From: Mangifera indica | Taxonomy: Eukaryota; Streptophyta; Magnoliopsida; Sapindales; Anacardiaceae | Direction of reading: 5' to 3' | NCBI RefSeq assembly: GCF_011075055.1 | Contig: NW_025401193.1 | Coordinates: 1-64,000 of the forward strand | Length of the DNA: 64,000 nucleotides | In this document: positions 12,679 to 24,800 of the stretch, piece after piece | Numbering within the stretch: the first letter of the stretch is position 1 | How the letters are laid out: every line of letters begins with the position of its first letter | The notes under the pieces: generated by a model | What the model was told of the DNA's origin: nothing | The model's database searches: none | The model's input: only the letters and a program-made list of their open reading frames with translations | Program-made: the position numbers and the translations under genes

Positions 12679-15600
12679 CGTGTTTCATGGTGGGCTTTTT
12701 AATTAATCATTCATTGCGTATGAATTAATCTATAAGATGTTTTATATTTCATCCCCAAAAATCTTATTGGGTGTAAACGGGGATTGGATCTTGGTCAAAC
12801 ACATGAAGAAGGTTAAAAATATAGTAAAATTATATTAGTCAGAATTCAAATTGGTTATAGAAAAAGAAAGTTGGATTTTTGGACTTTCGAGTGAAAAGGA
12901 AAAAGGAAAAGTAATTGCTTACGTAATTACTTGTCCTTTTCAATTGAACTGATTTTTATGACTTTAGCCAAAACTTTAATCAACATGTCTTTTTCTTTGT
13001 TTTATTAACTTTTTTCTAAGAAAGTATTAAATCCTAATAAAATCCTAATGGGGTTTCCTTCGAGGATAGATTTTTGACTTTATCCACCGCTATTTCTCTT
13101 TTTTTTTAATTGCTAAAATATTATATATAAATAATAAATTTAAATTTACATATAAAAAATGAGACATAATTATATGATTAAATTATTTTAAATAAAAGAT
13201 AAAAAAAGGTCAAAATTTAATTAAGATATTTTAAATAAAAAATAAAATAATATTCAATCATATAATAATAAATTATTATTTATGCACAAATTTAAATTTA
13301 TTTTTTTACATATAATAATACTTTTTTCTATATGGATAATTAATTATTATAATTATTTTTAAGGGTCATACAAAAAATAATTTCCAAGTCAATTGTTATA
13401 CCTTGATAGCCAAATTATAAATTAAATACAAATATGTTCTCACCCTTAACCTTTCAAGAAGCCATAATTTGAAAAAGAAATTGCACCCATCGTAGGTGCA
13501 AAAAACTCCTTATTTCAATCTCTCAAATACATTCAGACTTCAAAACTGAAAAGTCTTTATTTCAATCTCTCTCACTTACATTCAGACATTAAAACCAAAA
13601 ATCATGGAAGAAAATTTTTACATTTAGGTGTCTACTGAAATCTTCAACTTCAAATTACATTTATAGGATGTATTACTTTTTGGTCTGTTGATTATATTTT
13701 CTTTAGTGTGGATTGAATTTCATCAACATGATTGAAGCCCTGTGTGTGTGACAATGCTTGCACCCATATTTCAGCTTAAGGTCATTGGTTTCTTCCTGAA
13801 TTGGACTCATCAAGAGAGCGGCTCCAAAAGGGGAGGAGTCTTATCAAAATTTTAACATCAAATTACGGGAAATTATTGATATTATACTATGTGTAATAGG
13901 AATGACTTATTGAAATTCTTTTAAATTATACTAAATGCACAGGGGAAAAGTAGTTTATGTTTAGGGGTTTTATTGATATTTTTCACCATGCAAGTCATCC
14001 ATTGATGAATAAAACAGAATGTTTTGTTACAATTAGTTTTTTAATTCTTAAATAATTAATTTAAATATAATTTTATTTTTCCAAAATTGATCAGAGTATC
14101 AAATGTTATTCTTTTGATTGAATATGAAAGACAATGGGCAAAGACGAATAGTAATACAATGAATTACGTTGATAAAAAATATTCTAATTTGGGTTGTCTT
14201 TTATCATGGTGATGGAATGGATAGTATTCTGATCAGATACTCTGAATTTGAAGAGTCAGTGAATATTAAGCATAAAATTGAAAGCATTGGTAGTTCTTAA
14301 CATTCAAGTCTAGTTACCTTTTATGTATCTTGGAAGACCATGATTGATCTACTACCCATGATTGTCAGAAAGAACCACAGAGTCTATTATTCAATGCATT
14401 GGCCGCGTCCTTTTATAGACTATTCAATGATAGCTAATGCCAATGGATTGATAAGTGACATACTTGGTTTTTAAGTAATATATCCTTTTAGTGATAGAGA
14501 CACGTTGCAAGATAAATTTAAGAGCCATCCTTTGGTGATTGGGTTCCAGTATAAAGTTTTCTGATCAACCAGATATAGATGGGAGATTGAATGTTTTCAT
14601 ATACCATGTGGATGGCGTGCAAAGTTGAAAAATGTTAAAAGATTGTGAGTATTTCAACTTCAACGTATAGATACTCACCACACATCTCTTAAAGATCAAA
14701 TCATATCACATTGTAGATAAGTAGAGTATGTGCACTAGGACAACTATTGAAAACTATGTTTGTGATGGTGGATCAAATATATAAGTCAAATGAAATCATA
14801 GTCAATTTACAAAGAGATACAAAATTGATATATCTGATGCATAAGTGTGACAAGCCAAAAACTAGACACTAAAGGGTTATTTGGTTCCAGAGATTTAAAG
14901 ATTCCTTTGATAATTTATATTTTATTATTTATATTACCTTATTTGATTTATCAGTAATAAAAAATTACGGTAATCTTCTATTGCTAATATTGATGTGACA
15001 GGTAATATATATGGTAATCTGATTATTATCTTCATCTTAAGTATTAAAATATTATCAAGATAATCTTGATTTTATTATAATTATATTATTATTTATTAAT
15101 TTTTTGAGACAAAAATAAATTTATTTTTAATTAATATAACAATTAATATAAAAAATATTTAAAAAAATTATATTTAAAGACATTTAAGTAAAATAATTTA
15201 TTAGTATTCTTTTATTACTTTTAACTAAATACAATAATTATTTATACCTATCAAATTTTATCAAATATAGTAATCACTTATATCTAATAATTTTATAAGT
15301 AATCTATCTTTAAAGTAATTTTTCTATTTTGATAATAAAATATTACCCAAATCAAACACCCTCTAAGTGCATTAAGAGAAGCATTTGATGAGTTATTCAT
15401 GAACTCAAATATTGATTTATAAAAAACAAAAGCATTTCATGATTTATATTGATAGTGTATTCTTAAAGAGTGAATATATTCAAACATTGTCTGTCATTAT
15501 AGTTAAATATGATAATACTTAAATTTATAATAAAAATATATGTATCTATTTTAGATACATAAATATATATTCATTTATATGTATCATCATATAATTAGTA

Positions 15601-16583
15601 TTTTTAATTATAGATAAAATAATATTCAATCATATGACAGACATAAATAAGTGTATGTATAATTATATATTAAAAATAGATACATATGGAATTGCTCTTA
15701 AATTTATACATTGGCTTTTGACTTTAGAGGCAGGGTTCTATGGATATACCATTCACATAACTCAACAATAAAACAATCAATTCAGTATGTATATTAAATA
15801 AACCCTAAAATTGAAAAGCTTTAAGCCCATAATCATACCTGACATCTATATTATTAGTGCAAACATGAGTAAATCTTTACACCCTAAACAATGAAAGGAT
15901 AAATATAAATTATTTACTAACTTTTTTCTCATTTTGTGTGTAAAAATCTCTTTAAATCGTCAAGATTTATAACAAGTTGAATGATATTTGCAATGCCGAC
16001 AACGTATGCGCGATGCATGCGAGTTTTAAAAAATGTCAAAATTAGTTTATATATAAAAATAATTTTGTCTAACCTAATTTGCCGACTACAATTTCCTTTA
16101 AAAAGTTATTATTTAATTAATTATTATTTTCATATTCAATAAAATAATATGAACACTTTGATACGTGTTATTATGTGCTATTATATGATTGAGTGATTTT
16201 AAATTAAAGATAAAATAATATCTAATCAAAATAATAACATATATAAGTATGTAATTATTTATATACTCAAAATAAATAAACTTACATAAAAATAAATTCA
16301 ATTTGAATTTCAGCCAAACGATTGAAGAAACCTCCAAAACTTATCCGGACTATATAACTGAATGGTGTATTATCCATCTGAAGATTCAATAGTGAGAAAG
16401 CAAACATGGAGACCGTTGTTGTATTTTGAATGGGTGGTGGCACGTCTTGATCAAAGTGGGTCGCCTTCAATTAAAAAAACACGCTTTAGCAGCCAGTACG
16501 GTAGGCTGGCCCGAACCCTCCAACGCATCATTTAACAGTTGGGCTACTTCCAATTAATGACGTAACCCACCTAATGAGTTAAT
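12679..16583. other. Gene-free interval with MITE-like sequence
   Basis: No supportable gene. It contains a hAT/Harbinger-like inverted-repeat candidate (14873-15365, listed separately) and AT-rich MITE-like copies near 15490-15700 and 16105-16290 sharing words such as gattttaaattaaagata. A near-duplicate pair of short segments (ctttatttcaatctctc...) lies at about 13505-13605. The stretch 13650-14860 is less AT-rich but has no usable reading frame. Confidence 0.45.
14873..15365. mobile_element. Candidate non-autonomous DNA transposon
   Basis: Begins agggttatttggttcc and ends ...caaatcaaacaccct, forming imperfect terminal inverted repeats of about 15 bases of the type agggt(g/t)(t)tttg(a/g)tt. 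The interior is AT-rich and non-coding, with gataat/attatc words. A related copy in the opposite orientation appears at about 35625-36070. The superfamily (hAT-like or Harbinger-like) is not decided because the target duplication is unclear. Confidence 0.4.
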
Positions 16584-17183
16584 GGCCCAAATACATTTTC
16601 CCACCCAAAGTTTCGTGAAATGCTATTGATATCCACTAATTTAAAAAAAACATAAATATTCATCATTCTATTAAAATATAAAAATATCATTTAACTAAAA
16701 ACATTAAAATAAACTAAAAATTTATTGCATTTTCCCTCAAAGTTTATAATTTTAACAATTCTCTCTCTCCCCCCTTCCTAAAGTTTAAAAAGTGATTAAT
16801 TCTCTCTTAATATTTTATTTTTTTCTTTTCTTTTTCCAACAACTATTCTTTGATTAACCTTTCATACCGATATGCCCTCCAATCTATTAGAAGAAGACAA
16901 ATTATTGACCAACTGAAGGTTGATTGACAAAGTTTATACGACGCACAAATTTATGCATCACACATATCAATGTGTCAACGGATTTATGCGGATCGATCGA
17001 TCTGTACATCAGTCGATCCACACAAACATATTTTCACAAAGGTTTAGTGAAAACTCAAACTCATATTTGCTCACTTTTAACAATCTAAATACATATAAAA
17101 TGATAAATATTTAAAATTTTGAACATTAACAAATTTGAGTTTGATTTTTCACCAAACCTTGGGTGGGAATATGTCTTTTGGCC
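16584..17183. mobile_element. MULE-type MITE copy 2
   Basis: Starts ggcccaaatacattttccc followed by acccaaagtttcgtg, and ends with cttgggtgggaatatgtcttttggcc, an inverted match to the start. The flanking 9-mers tgagttaat and taaatcaat agree at 6 of 9 positions, and all three differences are transitions. That fits an old Mutator-type 9-bp target duplication. Non-coding. Confidence 0.7.
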
Positions 17184-18409
17184 TAAATCAATTAATCTAA
17201 TGCTTAATTACAGTTGTCCCATATTAGATGAATTGGTCTTTGAATTATCCTTAGTGTTGGTTTTGATGGCATGAATTAACCTCTGAATTAAAAAAAAACT
17301 CAGTAAAAGACTCTGGAAGCAGATAGTTTTAGTTAGGCAAGCAGCCTTAAAGTATAAAATGGTTGTTGAGATTACAATTTTCAATGCATTAATTAATTAC
17401 CTAATTATTTGAAGAGTTCATACAGTTAATTGTCTTAGATCAGCTACGATTACAAATTTATTTTCAAAATTAAATGTCAAACCATAATAACTAAATGATT
17501 TCTAGTTCAGCTTTCACTTTTAATGCTTATTTTATAAATAATATAATTTCCCATATTTTACCCAATTATTTATGAGAAAAGTCCTTGGGTTGGTGAGAAA
17601 ACAAAGATTACAAAAAGAAGTAAAAGTGGGCTTAAATGGCCTGGGCAAGTGAAGTGGCCAAATTGAAATTTTGTTTATTTTCTGTCTAACAATTTGTGAC
17701 CAAACATATTAGTTGACTCTATCCTTAAATTGGACATTAATATATGAATGAAATAAACTTCAATGATTTTAGGAAAATTATTACAAATTATAAAAATCTA
17801 TTTTATGTTTATGTTTTCTATCCAAATCGGATTTATGCTGAATCATTTTTTATCTAAACAGAACTCGAGTTAAAGGGTGTTTGAGCTTAACCCAGTCCGA
17901 ATCCACCCCTACATGAAAACACCTACTTTTTTAAAGAAAAGTCAGCTTTAGAATAGCAAAAACACAAAAACATTCTTTCAATTGAATTGAATCTTGTATT
18001 AGGATAGAAGGGTTAAGAATATAAGACTTTTTTAGTTTTTTCATGCAAAATTTACCATAGATTATTCATAAATATAAGTAAAAGTTTACTAATAATATTA
18101 AAATATTCTTTAATATATTAATAAAAATTTAAAATACACCATATTTACGCTTTGTATGAGATAGGGGAGATTAGAGACGTTGGGTGTCATATTTCCTTTC
18201 TTTGGGATGTCACCTCAGGATTCTCTTAGGAATGTGCAAAATGCAACAAATGAAGATGCCAAGCATCACACGAATGGAGGATGTGTTACGTATTTGTAAT
18301 ATTTGACTTCCGGATTCTCTACCATGTCAGATCAGCCAATTTACAAATTTATTATCACTATTTTAGGGAGCCGTCCAGGCAGTGGCAGTCATGACTGGGG
18401 GTGAATGAA
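17184..18409. other. Gene-free interval
   Basis: No supportable gene. Around 17870-17915 a short stretch (ctcgagttaaagggtgtttgagcttaac) resembles an end of the gagctcg-rich element family seen at 2.1 and 63.8 kb. The rest is AT-rich unique-looking sequence. Confidence 0.4.
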
Positions 18410-18418
18410 TAAATAAGA

Positions 18419-18924
18419 GGACAAAAGACTTGTTCTCACCCACCGTCTATCCATCCTTCAATTTTTTAAAATCTAAATATTTATTTTTAAATTAAATTTT
18501 ATTAAAATTTTTAATTAAAATTTTATTAAAATTTTTAATTAAAATTAAAGATAAAATTATTATTTAATAAAAATATATAAAAATTAAAATTTTATCATAT
18601 TTTTTTAATTTAAAAATCTCCCTAAGGTTTTCTTTAATTCTCCCCGATGACTAATTTCTTCTCAATTAATAGCAAAAGATGACAAATCATCGCTAGAGAA
18701 TAGAAAAGAAAACTCTAAAAAAGAAATTATCACTTTTAAAATTTAAATAGAAAAAAAATTGAGATTTTTAAATTAAAAAAAGATAAAATTTTATTTTTCC
18801 TAATAAATAAAAATTTTATCTTTGATACTAACTAAAATTTTTAATAAAACTTTATTTGTAAATAAGTATTTACATTTTTTAAAATTAAAAGAAAATTACT
18901 TTAAACAGGGGTAAGTCTTTGGCC
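18419..18924. mobile_element. MULE-type MITE copy 3 with intact 9-bp target duplication
   Basis: Starts ggacaaaagacttgttctc and ends gtaagtctttggcc. It is flanked by identical 9-mers taaataaga at 18410-18418 and 18925-18933. The two arms are inverted copies over most of their length, including ataaaattattatttaataaa on the left against its mirror in the right arm, so the transcript would fold into a long hairpin. Non-coding. The 9-bp target duplication and long inverted repeats are typical of Mutator-like (MULE) derivatives. Confidence 0.82.
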
Positions 18925-18933
18925 TAAATAAGA

Positions 18934-20369
18934 TTGCACACGGCTTCTTATTTCTTCTTTCAGAACTGTTGGTGTCGGTGGAGAAAAAGAGGAAAAAAGG
19001 TTAACAGAAGAGTTAATAAAAAATAAAATAATTATAATATATATTTAAAATTAGTTTAAGTAGTTTTTATAATTTTAATAAAAAATAAAAATAGATTAAC
19101 AATTAATATTTATATTAAATAGTAAAATCAGTTTTATAATTTTATTAAAAACAATAAAATATTAATTTACAATAAAACCAACCAATTTATATTAACAAAC
19201 ACTATTTTGTCAAAATTTGAGTAGAGAATGATTTTGTCCTAATAAATTCGGTGTCTCATATACGGATATTATTAAGGTTGACTTAAAAATATTAAAAAAG
19301 TTAAAAATATATTATATTATATTATAATATACATCTAAAAATATCAAATTTTAAAGAAAATTTGGTGTCCAAAAATTAAGTGCCATTTTTAACGCATTAT
19401 AAAACCTTTAAGAGGGTCAATTATATACACAAAAATACATCGAGGCAAAAACCCAAAAGAATAATATAAAAAAAAATACAAGATACAAAATATTAATCAT
19501 AGCTTTTCATTTAAAAAAATCTCGAAAAAATATACTATATTATTCACGTCTCATATTAGTAAAGGTAAAAATGTTATATAAGAGTAAAAATACAAATATC
19601 AGACATATTATGATTACTCTTTATTAGTTACTAAAAATTGCGGTAGAAATAATTTTATTGAAACATACCTTAGGGGAAATTTTAAACCCTAAATCTAAGA
19701 ATAATCTTAAATATGAAACATGTTTCTTCATAAAATATGAAATTTTCAAATAAGTATATACAGTACTTTCAAACTCATTGACAATAAGATGGTTATTTGC
19801 TGAGAACGAAATTTCCGTTCATCCTTTGTCTACTTGTTCACATTCTAAACAATCTTTATGTCACCAAATCTTATTTTGTTTTCAAAGTCAAATTTCTTTT
19901 ATGGTTATAAAATTATAATAAAATAAAATTATAATTTTATATGTATTTATTTTAAATATTTATATTTATATTTATTGTTATATAATTAAAAATTATTTTA
20001 TTTTTATTTAAAATTATTTAATTATATAATAATATATATAAATTTATATATTTAAAATAATTTTATTAAAATAAAATATGTACCTAATTAGAGTAGGAAA
20101 GTGCCGCCGCCAAGTTATAATTTGGTGTCAGAATTAAGTGATGTGATGACTATAAAGTCAGAAGCCAATTCAGAGCATTAGAGTTGGAGCCTTATTAACC
20201 CATGTAGATTTGGTTTTGACTCAAAATGATCTTCGCGCAAATACAATGTATTTAGTCATCAGTGGAAAAACAATGTTTACTCTTCAACATATAAATAAAT
20301 ATATAAATAATATATTATTTATATATTTAAAATATATATACATAATTTTATTATGGTTAGTAAAAAAAA

Positions 20370-20421
<52 letters not shown>

Positions 20422-21212
20422 TATATAAATATTTTTATACAATTTAATATGGTACAACCTTATTAGTGACTTAAAATAAGAGAAAAATTAAAGAGTAATG
20501 TTATAAATATAATTTTTGTATATAAATAATAACATGTGATCATGTGATTCGATAATTAAAAATTAAAGATAAAACAATCTTTACTCATATAATAATATAT
20601 CGTTATTTATATATAAAATTATATATATAATTGTATTAAAAATTAAATAATTATATTACCTAATTGTAAATTATCATCTCAACTTATACAAAAAAATTTA
20701 TATAATTTATTTGTATAAGTAGTTTTATTTTAGCGAAAAATCTTAAAGTTTCAAAATCTAAAAATTAAAGTATTTTAGTTAATTAATTTTATTTAATTAC
20801 ATTTTTATGGGTTGATCGATGTTCCCATCACACCGTTTTTTATCTTCTGTTCGCTCACTATTTTCTCTACACCAATTATTTATCTTTAAATACTATATTA
20901 TTTTTACTCTAATTTTGTATTGGACGCAGCTAGGCCGAGCCCGACCCAAGCCCAGTTCAAAATCTAGTAAGCCCACCATGTACACAAAGTCTGGCCCAAG
21001 TAAGAAGCCAGTAAGAAATTTGCTGTCAAATAATGAAAAAAATAATTGGTTATTTTTTAAGAAAATTTGATTGGATGAATAGAAATAACAATCAAACACT
21101 TACGTAATACAACATTAATCAGATGTCTCACACACACTTACATATATATATATATAAATAATTGGCAAAATACAAGTTTAATAATTGAGAGCAAAAAAGC
21201 AACACAAAATTT
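18934..21212. other. Gene-free interval downstream of PDR-B
   Basis: No supportable gene. Contains AT-rich MITE-like copies at about 19905-20100 and 20290-20650, a TA microsatellite at 20375-20418, and a short GC-richer stretch near 20930-21000 (gccgagcccgacccaag) that resembles a fragment of the gagctcg-rich repeat family. The last ~90 bases are probably PDR-B 3' UTR. Confidence 0.45.
20375..20418. repeat. (TA)n microsatellite
   Basis: Uninterrupted alternating TA run of 44 bases. Confidence 0.95.
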
Positions 21213-21841
21213 CTATCTCTTCTGGAAATTTAATATCTTAATCCCCAGAGCAAAGATAAATGCAAAGAGCACAGTGAATAGAACAACAACAACTGCAACT
21301 GCGCCCAGAAAATCATGCTTGTAACCAAAATAATCATCCAAAAATTGCTTCACTGTTTGACCATTGTCAAGAATATCCTCTATTTGTCCGAATTGTGATG
21401 CCACCAACCCGTATATTGTCCAGGAAATCGGGCATCCCCAAAAGTACCATCGCCACCATATAGGAATTCTCTGTAATTGCCCAAATCAAAGGAAGTTAAT
21501 TTATGATTGGATATGTAACATTTGAACGAAGGTGGGAATCTGGAACTTACAGGTCTTGGGACGATGAATCCAGAAAAGAGGTTCCACAACTCATAAAAGG
21601 AGAAGGCGACCACAGCAGCTATGTGGTGGTTTGGTGTCATGGCCACAGCCATCATGCCATAGAAGGTGAAGTACATTAAAGATACAAACATGAGGAAAAA
21701 ATACCAGAAGAATTTGCCGGCATCCCAGTCGAATGCTATCATTGCATACACCAGAATGCCATAGACTACAGATTGAGCAAATATGTAAGGAATCTCAACT
21801 ACAACCTGGATGAATACACAACAAAAATGTTAAATTCCAAT

Positions 21842-21890
<49 letters not shown>

Positions 21891-24800
21891 GTCAAGAATG
21901 CTACATGGGAAAAATATTTACTTGTGCAAAGGCAAATGCCATTGGTGAATACAGTCCAGCTGCTTTTTCTCTGTAAAACACTGTCCTTTCAACAGCCACT
22001 ACCGGCTGCACGGCTGTGGCATTCTGGACACCAAGAAAAAGAACAGCCGCATATATGGAACCCATTGCATTGAAAAGATCTTGTCGTTTGTCCCTAAATG
22101 TCGAAACATGAGATTAATAGGCAGAAGAAACTATATTACTATGAATTATTAAGTTCGAATGTCATATAGTTATATTCCAGTTGTTACTTGTAACTCACGT
22201 TTTGGTGCCCAAGTCCCAGAACATTGTCCCAAATGTCACAGCTATGAAGAAGGTGAACAAAAATCTGACGGCTGTGTATGACGTATTCCGCCAGTATGAC
22301 CACCGTTGTTTCCATAAGCATGCCATACATTGGGTTATGAAAGATCGGGAGTATTGAGTAGCGAAATATAAGTCCTTTGAACCTGGAACAGGCTTGCTTA
22401 AATCCCTGATGAGTGCTTTGTTTCTCCTGAGAAATAATGACTCCAATCATATATAGATTTAAGCTGACAATGATAGAAAAGCAGTAATAGTGGTGCCGAT
22501 GAACTCACTGATACAGTTCTGAGTTTTTGAAAATTTCAGCAAAATCAACCCCCAAAGATATTTCTTGTGATTCACTGGTGACTTCCAACATCCAAGTTGC
22601 TGGATTGTAACCATCTTTAATCTTAGGAACTCCTTGAATTCCCTACAGAATAGGAATGCACTTGCCTTAGCAAGTTTTATGATGTAATTTGAACTTAAAT
22701 ATCCATTCTTTGTAATTTGTGAATGTCATTCGCCATATCATACCTCGAAATACTTTATAAGAAGACTAGAGTAGCGACCCAACGGCCCAGCATATATGGC
22801 TTGTCCCCCACGCTTCAGTAGAAATAGCTGCAGTGCAGTGTGTAAATTAGTATCATGCTTGCAGAAACAAAATCTGAACCTTCTATATTAAGACTTCTTA
22901 CCTCATCAAAGGCTTCGAATATGTCAATGCTTGGCTGATGAATGGTGCACACCACCGTTCTTCCTGTGTCCACTGTGTTCCTAACTGTTCTCATAACAAT
23001 GGCAGCAGCTCGTGCGTCTAGACCTGAAGTTGGTTCATCCATAAATATGATTGAAGGGTTTGCCACAAGCTCTACTGCAATGGTGAGCCTCTTGCGCTGC
23101 TCAGTTGACAAACCGTCTATACCAGGCAAACCAACTAGTCCTTGTCTCAATGTATTTAATTCCACAAGCTCCATGACTTCCTCAATGAACATCTACAACC
23201 CACAGGTAAATGTGCATCAATAACTAAGAGAAATGTGAAAATAAACCTTGGAACAAAGAGGATTTATTTACCAACCTTTCTAGTTTCATAGTCAACTTCC
23301 GGGGGTAATCGAAGCCAAGCTGAATAGATCAGTGATTCATGTACTGTTACAAAAGGAGAGTGGATATCATTTTGCTCACAGTATCCTGAAATACGAGCAA
23401 ATGTCTCTTGCTTCTTCGGGTACCCAGAAATTGTGATTGTCCCCTCAATGTATCCACCAGTTTTCCTTCCAGCCAATACATCCATCAGAGTGGTTTTACC
23501 AGCGCCACTAACACCCATCAAAGCTGTAAGTACACCAGGCCTGAAAGCACCACTCAATCCATTCAGAAGCCGCAATTTGTCTTCAACAACCCCTTGCAGT
23601 TTCATTTCCTGCATAGTTTCATAAAGAACAAATAGGCATCATTCCAGGACTAAATAGCATAGTAACCATATACCCTCATAAGGGAAATTTGTAAAACTTA
23701 ATCCCACCTTTGGCATGTCAACTGAGTACTTAATTTCATCGAAGGTGATTGAATGTGGTTCAAATGGAAGAATCATTCCTCTTTTCTTTTGATGGTTTGA
23801 CTGTGAAGCTGTGCCTGCAATTGATGTATCAATTATAATTTATATATCATCAAAAGTGTTAGTAAGAAATTTGACACACAAAACACACACATTACCAATG
23901 AGTTTAATCACCTGATTGAGGTCTGTCACTAGAACTACTTGTATGGTTTCTGTTTTTATGTTCATTACTCTGAGACTCCTCTGGCAAAACAGCCTGGGGC
24001 TTACCGAATGCTGCACAGTTTTTGCACCAATTAGAACATGGTCTGTCTTCTCAGAAGGAATCAAAGTGACCATAGTCAAGATACTCACGGTTGAGAAAAG
24101 TGAGAGCCAAGGTGTAGCCAAAATTGAACAGCAGGGTAAAACCAACCATAGCTCCTACTCCAATCCAGTACCAATATGAATATGGGAAGAACCCTCGAGA
24201 CTTCATAACTCCAACTCCCAGTGGTTCCATTGAAAAACTTGGCACAATCTTCAGTATACAAAAATTTCAGCAATCAGAAGATTATCAGATGACAAAACAC
24301 AAATGCCAACAAGTTAGTTTTAACATTACCTTTTTCCAACCATGTCCAAGGAACTCATTAACAACGAGAGCATTCTGTGCATACATCAAAGGTGAACACC
24401 AATAAGCCCATATCCACCAGTCCTTAACATCCTCTGTGTTATCAAACAAGAGAAAGGAAATGTTCCATTAAGGTTTGAGAATGATTAAGCTTCTTTTAAG
24501 AATATATGTGTACTTACTTCGTGAAATGATGAAGCCACCCAATGCAAAAAGCAGCAGCAATACATATGAACCATATGTATTAGCGATGACCATTGTTCTG
24601 CCTGCTGCTGCAATCAGTCTGAACAATCCAGAAGCCATTTGGTTGACAATGAAAAGCAATAAGAATTGCTTTGCAAACCTGCAACAAGTACATCGCCTTT
24701 CAAGACAGTTGAATTTCTAGAACAAATGTGTAAAATATAACCTTTATTTTCTTACCTTCCAACATTAGACTCAAATCCTATTACATAATAGGTTAAGAAT

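Noticed and set aside
20210..20419. A 69-codon plus-strand protein
   Set aside because: The C-terminal half is translated TA microsatellite and the rest is AT-rich sequence without protein character.
22942..23223. Plus-strand open frame opposite NBD2 (starting [13 protein letters not shown]), repeated at 39584-39910 and 54753-55052
   Set aside because: It is the exact antisense of exon 18 of PDR-B, C and D. Its conservation follows from conservation of the coding strand, and it crosses the splice site.
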